From Halicephalobus mephisto (lineage: Eukaryota; Nematoda; Chromadorea; Rhabditida; Panagrolaimidae), in assembly GCA_009193035.1 (NCBI GenBank), contig SWDT01000092.1, positions 434,001 through 498,000 on the forward strand: a stretch of 64,000 bases of DNA. The letters are read 5' to 3'. Shown piece after piece: positions 36,022 to 48,282 of the stretch. A model generated the notes under the pieces. That model had not been told where the DNA came from, ran no database searches, and worked only from the letters and a program-made list of their open reading frames with translations. The number at the start of each line of letters is the position of its first letter. The stretch's first letter is position 1. A program made the position numbers and the translations under genes.

Positions 36022-37194
36022 ATGTTTGGGTCACGACTGCTACAGAGAGTCGTCCCATCATTGCAGAGAAGTATCAGAGGATATAGAGCTGCAGTTTTGC
36101 ACGAATACAACTCAGAGCTGAAGATTAGCAACCTGAAGGACAGAAACCCTGGTGACCATGAAATTCTCATAAAAACAGAGACTGCTGGTGTCAACCATGC
36201 CGATCTTATGATGTACAAAGGGAATTATCACTTGAAACCTCCATTTCCATTCACATTAGGTACGTTAACTTTCTCTAACTCCTTTGTTGTGTTTCATATA
36301 TCAATCTTAGGTTATGAGGCTATTGGCATCATCGAAAGTGTTGGTAAGAAGGTACAGAATTGGCAAACAGGAGATAAAGTCCTGGTATTGAAGTGTGATG
36401 GAGTAGGAACCTTTGCTGAAAACGTCATTGTCCATGAACATAATGATATAATTGTAAAAATTCCGTTTTCCGTTGATTCTGACATCGCTTCAGCTTTTAC
36501 TGCTTACGGTATTGCTTATCTCGGCATGAAGAGACTAGTAATGGAAAGCAGAGGGTAAGTGGTTTTCTATAAGAGGTAAGGATAAGGATTTGCTTTCAGA
36601 AATTCATTCTTGATCCTCTCATCTCGTGGAACCGTAGGATTTGCTGCAGTAGATCTGGCTCAGAATGTATTTGAAGGGGTTGTTTTCGGTGCCTCTAACT
36701 CAGAAGATAAACTAGAAGCCATAAGAGCAGCAAATGTGAATTCAACGTTTAATTGGACTGATGGAAGACTGGTTTCGAACGTAAGAGAAAAAACCTTCCA
36801 CAAAGGAGTTGACTTCGTTGTTGACACAGTTGGTGGGGAAATTTTCGATCAAGCTTTGCAATGGCAAGTGTCTTTCAATTCTGCATATCTATATTTCATT
36901 TTCAGTTTGAAAGTCGGTGGCCATGTCCTGAGTCTCGGATTTTCCTCCGGATCGTTTCCCAAAATTGACTTGCTCGATCTCCATCGCTTGAATGCTTCCG
37001 TTTCTGGCGTGTGGCTTAGTGGAATGGAGAAGAAGGACATTGTTCGCTCACTTGATATGATTGTTCACATGTTCGACGACGGTTTTCTCCAAGGAATCAA
37101 GATCCAGAAATACCCTCTAGATGATATCAACGATTGCTTAAAGCAAATCCAAAGTCCGGATTTCTTTGGCAAAGCCGTTCTGACGATGTACTGA
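36022..37194 (+). CDS. Quinone oxidoreductase-like protein 2 (MDR family), probably mitochondrial
   Basis: Four exons (36022-36259, 36311-36554, 36600-36863, 36906-37194) give 344 aa. A presequence MFGSRLLQRVVPSLQRSIR predicts mitochondrial import. The medium-chain reductase fold has IKTETAGVNHADLMMYKGNY, then GYEAIGIIESVGKKV and GTFAENVIV, with no zinc-site Cys cluster, as in quinone oxidoreductases. The usual Gly-rich NADPH loop reads LSSRGTVGFAAVDLAQ, and GVDFVVDTVGGEIF follows. The third intron starts with GC (GCAAGT at 36864); only this join gives QCLKVGGHVLSLGF in frame. The substrate is unknown. An alternative is another zeta-crystallin-like paralogue. Confidence 0.85.
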
Positions 37195-37602
37195 CCCAAG
37201 TAAACGAGTAGAAAACTTTAGTTTTTGTTGATGAAATTGTTGAAATAGGGAAAAGATCTTTATTACATACATCAGAATTTTGCTAACAAACTTTCGCGAG
37301 GTATCAAACAGAACGAAAAGCAGACAAAATTCCATTCACAATATACAAGACAATGTTCAACAAATAATAGCCGTGAATAATCCGTAATTGTTTAGCCAAT
37401 ACATTTTTCTAGACCGCTGGAAGCTGAGAAACTTTGCTGGCGTATTCTACTAATTTAAATGATAATATCGAAAGTGAAAAAACCAGCTGTAATTAATACA
37501 ACATCTGGCTAAAGTTAAAATGGACATTGTAAAATACACTCTGAATAACATTTGACCCGTTACTGACTTCCAAAACCAGATTAAAACCTCCAATAACTAA
37601 TT
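37195..37602. other. Convergent 3' flank between QORL2 and the LRR gene
   Basis: 408 bp between two converging stop codons. It is AT-rich and should carry both 3' UTRs. Nothing else is seen. Confidence 0.6.
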
Positions 37603-39540
37603 TTAACTAAACCGGACATGCTTCCGATCGGGATTCTCCTTTTTCGGAGTACCTCGATCTGGTATTCTTTCGTTGGGATCTGGTTCAGGGAGATTTACTG
37701 GATTTGGGAAGGAGAGACTCTCTGGAATGAGTCTCTCTTTGTCAGATGCAACGGGTTTCTTTCCCGGCCAGTAACGTCGGCCTTCTTGGAGTAACAGATA
37801 TCCGATGGCGACTATGCAACAGACAGTCACCAACGTGAGACAGAAGGCTACTCCTGTCACCCACACTGGATGGTATCTGTCCTGATCGACATCTGTGCAG
37901 TTATACTCAAGACATCCAAGGCTTCCCGTGGGGGTATTGGCATCTCCGATGGAGTTGAGCCATAATCCCAGCCACTCTTTGCTACAAACGCATTCCCAGC
38001 TGTTTCCCGAGAGATCAACCATTTCCAATTCGTCAATGTTCAAATCATCGAAGATTCCTTCTGGAAGGAAGAAGAGACCATTTGCATTTAAGAAGAGTTT
38101 CTTCAGTTTCAATCCGCGGAAAGCATCTTTCGACACCTGCAAAAACCAAATTATTCATCAACATACTAATATTCATCAAAACCCCCACCTGCTCAATGCG
38201 GTTGTGGTCGAGAACGAGCTCCTCTAGTTCCTCAAGGGATGTCAACTCTCCGTCACGAATGGATTGTATTCTGTTTCCCGTGAGGTAAAGACGACGAAGT
38301 TTCTTCAAAGGTCTTAAATAGGGTGTTTCGTCGCTCTTACTTGTCAATTTTGCCAAGCTGTTTGCTTGAAGACTGAGAGCTGTGATCCAATGGACAGGAT
38401 CAAAAGCACGACTGTCGATATCCTCGATCATATTAGTAGCGAAAGAAATTGAGTTCAATCTGGTACTCTGACCAAGACCGCTCAAATCCTCGCGCCCAAT
38501 GGTAGTGATGCCGTTCCTGTCGAAGCTGAGAGTGGAGAGACTCGGTAGATCACGTAGTTTCACATCCTTGAGAGATTCTATCTGATTGTTGTTCAGGTAG
38601 AATTGTTGCAAGCTTTCAAGACCACGCAACTCCACTTTCGAGAGACCATTTTTGCCGAAATTCAAAACCCGAAGTCGCTTCATATGCGAAAAAGCCGACC
38701 AATCGACTCTTGTGATCTGGTTACCGACGAGATTCAAGACTTCCAAGTTGACGAGGCCTTTGAATGTGTCCCTGAAAGATCCGATTATACAAAAGCAAAA
38801 CAAAGGGAAGCTCACTTTCTGATTTGACGGATTTTGTTGTTAGCCAGATTCAGGATTTTTAGGTTGGACAAGCTCTCAAACACTCCATCGTCAATATTAT
38901 TGAGGTGATTCCCGTCCAACAAGAGAACTCGCAACTCCGTCAACGGATCGAAGATCTCCTTTGTCAAGTTGCTGATCTTGTTCTTGCTCAAATCCAATTC
39001 CTCAAGGGCAGTAATTTCCTTGAACAGATCCGGGTCGATTGACTGTATGATATTCGAACGAAGGTTGAGTTTCTTCAGCCTTTGTCCGATCTTGTCAAAA
39101 GCCCCAGACCGGAAAATAGAGAGCTTGGATGATTTAATCGCGAGCTCACGCGGTCTAACCATAGCAAAGGTGTCACTTGGTAGAATGTTCACTAGCGAAT
39201 CCCAGATTATGAGCCTTGACAAAAACGTCTCATTGACAGCGTTCAATGATTTGAATATTGGAGATAAATTATGTTTCGTACAGCCGATCCAGATATTGTC
39301 GTTTTCGAGGGTGTCCGTTCTGGATGCCACAAGCTGTTCTTGATAACAATGACATGGAACCTGAGGAATCCAACTCATTAAATGAGAATGAAGACATAAA
39401 CTTACACTGTCGCTGCCATTAACAGCATTTTTGAATGCTTCGTCGATTTGACTGCATGATTGGATCTCCAGGGAAGAAACGGCCCGGAAAAACAAAAATC
39501 CAAACAACGCGATAAAAGTAATTCGACTTAATTTCCTCAT
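37603..39540 (-). CDS. Leucine-rich-repeat type I membrane protein
   Basis: Four exons (39540-39406, 39360-38816, 38771-38189, 38136-37603) give 598 aa. It has a signal peptide (about 1-23), then a Cys-containing N-cap (VPCHCYQE). About 15 leucine-rich repeats follow, for example LEELDLSKNKISNLTKEIF, LKILNLANNKI and LRRLYLTGNRI. A C-terminal cap has WECVCSKEW and CTDVDQDRY, then one membrane span (VWVTGVAFCLTLVTVCCIVA) and a cytoplasmic tail of about 75 residues rich in Pro and basic residues, ending HVRFS. There is no TIR or Ig domain, so it is not a Toll receptor. It resembles apical-matrix and cell-adhesion LRR proteins of nematodes and insects. The ligand is unknown. Confidence 0.88.
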
Positions 39541-40442
39541 CTCATATATCTACCTGAAAGTGCACGTCAAATTAGTCATCCAAACCGTGAAACCCAAAAC
39601 ACGGGAAACACTCATATAAGAGCATGAATATTGCACAAGTAATAACAAACGAGAAAGAACAGAACGATCAATGTACGAACGACGAGAGAGTACGTTGTTC
39701 AGAATTGAAACATTGTGAAATAGTAGAGATGTCTTTGTCCGTCTTTTTGCATTCGTGCCAACTGAAAGACGAACAATCACACACATGCTGTTTTTTGTGC
39801 GAACAAAAAAAGAGAGAGTTTTTCCTTTCATGTCTGGTCCAAGGCTAATGATGGAATCTTTCTGCGCGAGGTTACCTTTTCTATTTCGTCACTCATAGGA
39901 CGAACAAATCGAAAGATTGTCTTCTAGTTTTTTTATTGAAAAACAAACTCACAGCTGCTTAGGTTTTGCCGCGCATTTTCTAAATTTACGATCCTTTGTC
40001 AAGTCCTTGGGTCTTCAAAAGACTTTTGTAAAATAACATGAAGTAATCTCATTTAACGAGAAAAAACCGCGTTATTGTCGTTTTTGGAATTTGACATTTA
40101 CATCTGCCAGTTAAAGTGAAGATAAACAGGCAATTTCCAGGAAAGTTGGGTTTTAAATAGGAAGAAATGGAAAAACTGATCTTATTAGAATTAGAAAAGA
40201 GACGAAAGTTGGACCAAAGGTGGGGCAAGTACGATCCCAAAAACAAAGGACAAAAAGTATTGGCAAAAAAGGTCCCGTGCCACTTCGAGAAAGGTCTTCT
40301 TTTGATCAAAAATGACCAACTCGAGAACTAACTTTCTTCTTTCCTTTTATCGTAAAGTTCATGAGAATCCACAGAATATACATTGGTTACTAAAAATACA
40401 ACGAAATACTCAATAAATAAACTGGTTACAAGCACGTGGAAG
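39541..40442. other. Intergenic DNA between SMC1 and the LRR gene
   Basis: 0.9 kb between the SMC1 stop and the LRR-protein start, both on the minus strand. No gene is supported. The gap is too long for an operon of the kind seen elsewhere in the window, so the LRR gene probably has its own promoter here. Confidence 0.55.
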
Positions 40443-43400
40443 TTACTCCACAGTACTTTCTTGTAAGTTAGCCTTGAAATTAGCGAGATCGAAGATAAGG
40501 ACCCCAGACGTAGTGATTGGAGCTGGTTTGGGATAGATACCGACAAGGGCTTCAGCTTTGTTGTAGAATTCCTCCTTTAGGGAAATGACAATCAACTGCG
40601 TGTCTTGTTGAGCCCGTTCGGAAATGTACGCAACCACCTGGAAATAATAATCAAATAACGAATAGTTTTGGTTAATGAGTTTACCTTAGAGATGTTAGTG
40701 TTGTCAAGAGCAGCATCAATTTCGTCAAGAACAAAGAATGGGGAAGGATTCCTTGAATGAATTGCGAACAAGAGGGCCAGAGCAGCAATAGTCTTCTCAC
40801 CTCCACTCAGATTGTCCATAGGCCTAAAGCGTTTCCCTGGAGCAACACAGTTGTAAGAAACCCCATCAAGATATGGTTCTTCCTGATTTTCCGCTCCAAT
40901 GAAAGCCTGGGCCGATCCATTTCGACTCAATTGCTAGAAAAACCGAATAAGTCAAACACAGAGGGACAAAAACGAACCTTATAAATCTCATCGATCTTCT
41001 GTGCCACAGGCTCGAAAAACTCAGTAAATAATCTGAACCGTTCATTCTTGACTCGTTCAAATGCTTGACGAGATTTCCTAGCTTTAAGAGAAGACAGCTT
41101 ACATTCTTCACTTGCTTCAGCTTCTTTCTCTCGGACTTGTTCCATTCTCTCATTGGCCCTTAGATTCGGCGCTGCAATCTTCGAGAGATTTGCAGTAGCA
41201 TCAGCTACCTCCTTCTTGAGCTTTTCAACAACCTTATTTAACTCATTTTCTTCCTTCAATTTCTTTTCTGCGAATCTCAAGTTAGAGTAGTCCACAATAA
41301 TCTGATCAGCTTGAACTAGAGATGTCTTAGTTGTCTGGGTTCCCTGAGTCTCGGAGTCTCCTTCCTCTGGTTCCTCTTCCACCATTACTTCTTCTAGGTT
41401 TCCAGCGAGAAGTGGAAGTTCAATTCCAGAGATTTTACATTCATGAAGTAACGAGTGCCTTTTTTGAGCTCTCCTCAATTCAAGTTGTTCAAAGTTTCTT
41501 GCTTTCTTTTCGAGTGAAGTCAGCTCTCTGTCCGTACCTTGAACTTCTTTCTTCGCTGCGATTACTTGTTCTTCCGATTCAGAAACTTCTGATCGCTTTT
41601 CCTCTGCTTCGCTTTCCAGAGATTTCAATTCAGCTTCCATCTTCTTCAGTTTAACAGTTTGTTCTTCAATTTGTTTCATGCGTTCTTTCTTATCTTTCTT
41701 CAAAGTTTCGATCTTTTCTGCTTCCAATTTCTCTCGATCTAAAAGCATCTTCATAAACAAAAGAACCTTTTTAATCTCCCACTTACCTCTCCTATTTTCA
41801 CTCTTCAAAAATTCAATTTCGTATTTTAATTTATCGAGTTCTACATCGAAAGCCGCAAGTTCTCTCTGCTTTTCCTGATGAAACCGCATTTCTCGATTTT
41901 CATATTCTCTGATATGTCGGATTCCAATATTGCTGCAAAAAGCAGCAAACACAGCATCAACGTCAGATTCTTTCCTCTTCTCCAAATCCTCAATCTTCTT
42001 CTCCAACCTGACAAGCTCTTCGTTCTTATGGTCAATTTCTGGGTGAATCATCTGGAGTTCTCCTTTAAGTGATTCGACTTCTGCTTCCAGTCGAGGGATA
42101 ATAGAGTTCTGGAGTCTTTGTCTCTCATGTTCTATGTAATGAAGCCGCTGTTCAATTTGGGCAATAGCACTCCTCTTCATTTCAACGTCAAGTTCTCGTT
42201 TTCTGTTTCGATGAAGAGAGTTACATTGATCCTGGAGTTCCTTCCTTCTGTCTCGGAGTTTCTTCATTCCCTGTTCATCCCATTTCCTAGCCTTCTGCTT
42301 TAGTTCAGATCCACCACCAGAGATTACTCCTGACTGCTGGAATAAAGTACCATCGAGAGCAACTGCCTTATATCTATGGTTATCACGACCAAAAGCCATC
42401 TTTCGCGCATCTTCAGGAGTTTCACAAACAACAGCATTGTTACAAGCGAATTGAATAGCTTTCCGTACATTCTGCTGAGGACAATTGATGACATCATAGA
42501 GCAGTTTTACCCCCTTCGGTTCGCTCAATTCTCGCAACTTCTCGTTGACGGGAGCAACATCCAGGCAATTCAGAGGAAGGAACTTCTCAGACAAATACCG
42601 CTGTTCTTTCAAGTACCCAATACATTCTTCTGCAGTGTCATCAGTATCAACAACGATAGCAGCCATATTACTCCCAAGAACCTTGGTAACGGCCAATTGG
42701 TATTTCCTATGGGAAGGAGTACAAAGCTCAACGATCCTCCCGAAAACCTTGTCGGGATAAAGTCGTTTCAAGTTCTCAACAGCTTCATTCTTTCGCTTTG
42801 ACCTTTCAGACTCCATCGAGTCTCCATGAGCATCAGAAATTTGATTGTTCAAATCTTGGAGTTCAAGTGTTAATCTCTCAAGTTCCTGTTTGGATTCCCT
42901 GACTTCGACTTCTAACGCCTTAACTGCTTTTTTCTCTTCTCCCAAGAGTTCTGTCTGAGACTTGTGATTCTCCATCAAATTGGTCAAAGCGAGTTTCTGA
43001 CGCTCCAACTCTGCTTCTTTTTGTTTCATCCTATCTTCCAAAGTTTTTATTCTGTGCTCTTCGTGGTGAACTCCAGTCAAGAAATTTTGCTTCTCTTGCT
43101 TCACAGATTCAATTTCCGAAGTCAATCTAGCACTTTGGCTTTCGGCCAATGACTTTAATTTGTTATATTCAGCTATCTGAGTAGTATCCAAATGAAGTTC
43201 CATCTCTTGAGACTGCGCAGCAATCTTGGCTTCACAAGCTTTTCTTTGGTCAAGAATATCTCTAAAAACAGGAAAACTAGTAAGCAATGTTGCTAAACAA
43301 AACACTCACGATTGTCTCTTCTCGAGTTCCTTCAGATTTTGTTCCTGAGTTTCAGCCATCTTTGCAGCTGCATTGTGCATCTTCTTGGCTGTCTCCAACT

Positions 43401-44475
43401 TGGATTCGATATGAGCGAGTTCTTGTTTATTTGTAGCAACTTGGGGCTTGAACTTGCAAATATCTTTGTCCTTTTCCTCGACAGCATTCTCCAATTTTTT
43501 CAGTTCTTTCATGAGCTTCCTGTGTTCCTTTTGCTTTGCAGTCACAACTTCTTCCCGTTCAGTCCTTTCTCCCTTTACTCTGTCCAATTCCGTCCTGACG
43601 TTCCTCAAGTCCTCTTTCGCCTTCTGACGACCGTGTTCAGCAAAATACAGTTGGACAAGATAGAGCTGAATATTCTTGTTGTTGAGATCATCCTTCAAAT
43701 TCTGATATCGTTCTGCTTCATCTTTCTCCATCTTGGCTTCTCTTTTCTCTTGAACAACTCCACGACGTTTATTCATCGTGAACTGCGCATCTTCTTCGGC
43801 TTTGATCATCTCTTGCTTAAGTTTGTTGTATTCGTTAGCAAGTTCACCAGATCTATAGCATACAAGTTACTAAAGTTTCACATAAATCCACAAACCTGGA
43901 TAACTCCTCGAATAATTGCGTTCTCTCCTTTGGTGTTCTCATCGCAATCGATTCAACGGCTCCTTGATATACGAGGAAGTTCTTCGCTTTGATGAATATG
44001 TTAATCTCTTCTAGGTGCTCGTGATATTGAGCAGGGGTTACAACGTTACCATCAACTCTGTATTCTGATCCTCCGGATGTAACAGTCCTGGTAAAAGTTA
44101 CCTGGGAATCATCGTCATGAACAAAAACCATCTTAACGTAGCATCTGTTGGCAATTGGTTTACCGACGGGAGCTCCGTGGATCAAATCCTGAAAGATCGA
44201 TTACTGATATATCCACGAAGCCGTAAAAACTGATTTACTTACTCCAAGCTTCCGTACACGCAAATTTTGTGTTTTTTCACCGAGCACAAAGCAGATAGCA
44301 TCCATAAGGTTTGATTTCCCTGGAAATTCACAAATTAACAAATAAACAAGGATCTAATCCTCTTACCTGATCCATTTGGCCCGACGATGGAAGTAAACCT
44401 TTTAAACGGTCCAATCAGATGCTTCCCTTTGTACGATTTGAAGTTGTCAATCTCCAATGAGTGAAGATACCCCAT
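40443..44475 (-). CDS. SMC1A: Cohesin subunit SMC1
   Basis: SMC1 is an ATPase arm of the cohesin ring holding sister chromatids together. Eight exons (44475-44367, 44319-44243, 44188-43896, 43852-43310, 43261-41787, 41738-40978, 40933-40685, 40637-40443) give 1233 aa, the same as human. It starts [17 protein letters not shown], with Walker A GPNGSGKSN and [11 protein letters not shown]. Long coiled coils flank a hinge near residues 510-660 ([16 protein letters not shown], then [16 protein letters not shown]). The C-terminal head has [22 protein letters not shown] and Walker [18 protein letters not shown] 48-bp intron at 41786-41739 is open and in frame and easily missed; removing it joins RRD to REK. 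Confidence 0.97.
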
Positions 44476-45582
44476 GTTTAAGAAGGAAAATTACATCCAG
44501 GACAGATTCGGGTTAATAACCAAAGAAAGTAGTGAGTTGCGGCAAAGGGAAGACTTGCCCGCGTTTTCCGCGGTCGGACAATTCTCGCAACGAAAGGTTT
44601 TTCGTTTTCAGTCGAGAATACCGAAGCGGAAGGAGTTTTTCGAAGATGATTTTTACTGTCATTTCAGATGGAGAATAATGTCCACTTGTACTCTCATAAC
44701 AAAAAAAGCAAAAGTTGTGGATTTATCTTTTATTTAAGAAGAAAAATCAAGTTTTGAAATATAAACTTTTAGGTCAATTATTTCTTCCAATTTCTTAATG
44801 GATTTCCTCGAAACTTACATTTTGATGTTAGAAATATCGTTATCATGTCTTCAAGGATGCATTAAAGTCATTATAAGCACTATTTTCCTCGGGAAATTCT
44901 TAAGCTATTATGACTAACAAATCAAAGCATAAAGCTGATATTTGTCAGTTTTGCAAATGACTGGTAATTTTAAATAATTTCAACGGAAACGGTATTTTTT
45001 TGGCGCGAAAATTTCACGTAATTGTTATTTATTTTTATCTGCTTTATTTCCATTTATTATCTTCGACTTTTTAAAGCTACTGTTACTTTTTTATTTAGAC
45101 TACTAATTCGCTTATACTTGGATAACTCATTTAAAGACTGGAAGTGATATCGCGAGTACATTGATACTGTCGTTCTTATTATAACGAAATTATGAGGTTT
45201 GGTTTTGATTATCCTTATTTAAGGATATTTTCAGTATGATTTCACTTTCTTAATGTTATTTCAGGTTTACAGTATGGTCTGTAGTTTTATTGTCTGGAAA
45301 TACAAGGAATCGAGACAGAAATTTGGATTGACACCCTCTTCACCTGCAGATTACGGTTCTTTAAGGATAGCAGATGATTAATTCCCTCGTCTTCTGAATT
45401 TCTTGATGAGTTTCCATATTCTTGGTTAATGAATAAATTGTATTTTCTTATGGTAATTACAGTTTTTCACTGTTTGATATCGTTTCATTGTCGATTTCTA
45501 TCTTGATTTGTTTTCAGTTCTTAATCAAGATGAATACCATCAACGTGTTTACTAAGGAAGTAAGTTTTTTGACAATTTAGAT
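44476..45582. other. AT-rich stretch between SMC1 and an unassigned gene
   Basis: 1.1 kb with the SMC1 promoter and possibly 5' exons of the gene ending at 46005. A small frame at 45274-45381 sits right after TTATTTCAG and codes 35 residues (MVCSFIVWKYKESRQKFG at its start). An ATG at 45530 follows another TTTTCAG and reads ten codons to a GAA|GTAAG donor. Neither can be joined with certainty to the exon at 45583. Confidence 0.4.
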
Positions 45583-46005
45583 TATACTGAAGCCGGATAT
45601 TTTCAAATTCCGAATAAGAAGCAAGCACTTAACTGCCGTCAATGTTCCAATTACCTCGACGAGATCAATAGTAAGCCGATGCGGTACGGCGATGACCGTT
45701 CCTATTTGAAAAAAGGAATGAAGAGCTCTGGTTACGGTCAGAAAGAAGGAATCTCGGTCGAACAAATTCATAACTGTAAACGAATGCCTGCAATTCAACT
45801 TTATTTTGATGGACAACCTCGTCAAGTTGGAGAAGTTGTTGATGATCCAGAGTACGGTTATGAGCGATTAGTCAACTGGCTTGCTGACATGCGTATGTGT
45901 TCTCTGGCTCTCGCCAACCACTCGGTTAAGATTCAGAAGGACCGTTGTTCCATTGGTGTCGATCCCACTGAATTCGAAGAATGCACCCCAAGCTACCGTA
46001 GATAG
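45583..46005 (+). CDS. Unassigned protein, 3' exon (5' end uncertain)
   Basis: A 140-codon open stretch preceded by an acceptor-like ACAATTTAG (ending 45580). It starts YTEAGYFQIPNKKQAL and has a Cys pair CRQCSNYLDE, RYGDDRSYLKKGMKSSGYG, then VVDDPEYGYERLVNWLADM, ending ECTPSYRR. Composition and lack of stops are strongly protein-like. I do not recognise the family. Five Cys residues could mean a metal site or disulfides. The obvious upstream ATG (45530) ends in phase 0, but the acceptor needs phase 1, so the true first exon is unknown; an internal ATG at 45679 would give a shorter product. Confidence 0.5.
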   Translation, partial: YTEAGYFQIPNKKQALNCRQCSNYLDEINSKPMRYGDDRSYLKKGMKSSGYGQKEGISVEQIHNCKRMPAIQLYFDGQPRQVGEVVDDPEYGYERLVNWLADMRMCSLALANHSVKIQKDRCSIGVDPTEFEECTPSYRR

Positions 46006-47167
46006 TAGTGTTCTTTCAGAAACCTTTTAAAAGGGTTGAATGTCTTAATTAACTACTTTATCCACTTTTGGAAGTCACTAAATTCGAACTGGTTTCACAT
46101 ATCGAATCCATCAATTTTAAGGTTTTCATAACTCGAATTCCCATTTTTCGGAATATTCCGACTTTTGCCCTCTCCTCGTCCTCAACCCCAAGTGGACAAA
46201 AAATGACCTTGGGCAACTTGGATTACAAAAGGAATACAAGAAGAAGCATCCTAGGAAAATTTGTTCCGGTCGAAAAAGCAAACACAGTTTTGGGTAAGGT
46301 GTGTTGGCAACCATTTATGGGTGTTGGGAAAAACGAGCTCAAGGTTGGTCGCGTGTTGATGCGACAAATTAGATTGGCGGCGCCTTTCTCGTCAGTATTT
46401 ACAGTCGGCTACCGGATGTATTTCCACGGAGATTAATTTATTCATTTTTCGTATTGTTTTGTAATTGATCTTTCCCTCAAAAAGCGAAAGTCAAAGAAAA
46501 TCTGAAGAATAATAAATTGTTTCCGTTAATCGTTTTCTTCGCTGAAATTATTCTTTTGTAATTTTTATATCGAAAATAGAGTCCCTTTATATTCACGTTT
46601 CGATCAAAATTACCTCTATTGAGGGACACCGGAAATTGTGATCCATAGCGGATTTGGGTCACGGCTATCTCCCGCGCTGGTCAGAGCGATTATCGAGCAA
46701 GTTGGTCGAATTCAATAAATAACTATTTTCGTCATGTCGGAATAGCTTATTAACCGTCCCCTAAATTGACCATCCATCATTTGTCTCCATGTTTTTATTA
46801 ATTTTAAGTCGAAATTTCCAAAAGTTGAATTTCATCCTTCGGGATACTGTAATTGCCTTTTATTTGACACGACAGGGATGAATAAATTAGCAAAAAGTTT
46901 CACAAACAAAATCTTCTGGAATGTTGACGGATTGCAGAAAGACAATTTTTCTCAAAGAATCGTGTAAAGCTAATGACAGACCGAAGGAAATGCACCTAGA
47001 GGCTTTCAAGTTAATTTGTCAAGGGACACCGATTTTAAAAACGAGCCTGTTTTTATGCTCCCGGAGGATTCATGTCGGAGAGGCCGTTGCCATAAAAGCC
47101 GTCGAGCCATTCAAGGCATTAGAATCTGGAAGAAATAGTTGAAAAATGGAAAATTATTAAAATTTTG
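46006..47167. other. Intergenic DNA upstream of the Pax 3' end
   Basis: 1.2 kb. A plus-strand frame with ATG at 46203 ending at 46436 (77 codons, basic) is possible but unmatched. The rest holds the Pax 3' UTR region and nothing I can name. Confidence 0.4.
46203..46436 (+). CDS. Hypothetical small basic protein
   Basis: 77 codons from an ATG, beginning MTLGNLDYKRNTRRSILG and ending FTVGYRMYFHGD. The frame stays open upstream without another ATG. Basic composition; no domain or signal peptide recognised. It lies about 200 bp after the stop of the unassigned gene and in the same direction. Possibly chance. Confidence 0.2.
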   Translation: MTLGNLDYKRNTRRSILGKFVPVEKANTVLGKVCWQPFMGVGKNELKVGRVLMRQIRLAAPFSSVFTVGYRMYFHGD

Positions 47168-48282
47168 TTAACCGTTGGATAAATGGAAGGGGGGAGTGGG
47201 GAACGAGGGGTTGACCGGGGTGTAATCTGAAAGCGCTCAATATTGCAGTAGTGTTAGAAAGGACTTAGAGTGTACCTGAGATATTTGAAGTAGTTTGGCC
47301 GAATCCTTGTCTGATCGCTGGTCGGCAGAATTCTGAAGGCGAGAACCAGTAAGCAGCACTAGTAGAGACGTCGGAAGCCATGGTGTTGACCACAGATGGG
47401 TTAGAAGCCGCGAATAGAGCTGCTTGAGTGGCCCTGTAGTTCGGGAATATGACATCGGGATTCTGCTGTCTTTTGGATTCCTTCTTGAATGACTTGGGCT
47501 CGTTCGGCTGCCCTGCTGATCCGTTGGAAGTCTGACTCGAAGCAGATCCTGGAGAAGACAACCCTCCAGAGAAGTTATTCGAGGGAGAAGAGTGATGATG
47601 ACGGTTCCTGACAATTCTGTTAATAGAACTGACGGAAGGAGCTGTGTCCTCTTCACAGATCCCGTCTTGGATCAGTTTCTCGCGGATTTCCCAAGCGAAC
47701 ATTGTCGGATTATGGGCTTTGTAGAGTGAGATCATGTTGACGACTTTGGGAGTAGCGACTTTCGGTTTAGATCCCCCGATGACCCCGGGCTTGATGGAGC
47801 CGGTCTCGTAGAAACGTCCGAGGATCTTGGAGACACACCCATGGGAAACCCTCAACTGTCTGGAGATATCACAAGGCCTGACTCCTTGCTGGGCTAGTTC
47901 GACGATTCTGTTCCTGATCTGATCGGGCAACGGTCTTCCATTAACGAAAACACCACCTAACTGATTGATGCCCGTATGACCTGAGGGAAAGTAATCTGAA
48001 TAGGATTAAAACAAAGATCTTACTGGAGTAACCATGATTGGAAAAAGAAACATTCGCTGCTGCTGCGGCTGCAGCTGCAACCATATCCGGTAGCCCATGA
48101 CCGAAGTTGACATCACTGGATACAAGCAGCTGTTGACATTGATCTTGATGGTTTCCTTGTGGAATACCAGATTGGGAATGAAGCTGTGACTGTTGACCGA
48201 CTTGTAACTGCGTCAGTTGAGGCTGATGTTGCTGTTGACCAGAAGTAACTTGTTGGTTGTAGTAACGATGCCATACATCCAT
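47168..48282 (-). CDS. Pax2/5/8-type paired-domain transcription factor
   Basis: Three exons (48282-48024, 47980-47276, 47226-47168) give 340 aa. A Gln/His-rich first exon ([12 protein letters not shown], later an eight-Ala run) leads into a full paired domain from about residue 87: [73 protein letters not shown] and SSINRIVRN. The Gln-Arg-His residues (SRQLRVSHG) mark the Pax2/5/8 group rather than Pax6. I see no homeodomain, even partial, and no clear octapeptide; FSGGLSS after the paired domain is at best a relic. The last exon adds a Pro-rich end ([11 protein letters not shown]). Nematode relatives are EGL-38 and PAX-2. The first intron is 43 bp; a 28-bp alternative was rejected. Confidence 0.9.

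Noticed and set aside
44474..44737. 87-codon plus-strand frame starting antisense at the SMC1 ATG
   Set aside because: It overlaps the SMC1 start by two bases only by palindromic CATG, and has no homology or signal.
45560..45580. A 21-bp intron with good GTAAG and TTTAG ends
   Set aside because: Far shorter than any other intron here, and the phases of the two sides do not match.
47996..48023. A 28-bp intron in Pax2/5/8
   Set aside because: The 43-bp alternative has normal size and an equally good acceptor, and gives the expected [10 protein letters not shown] start of the paired domain.
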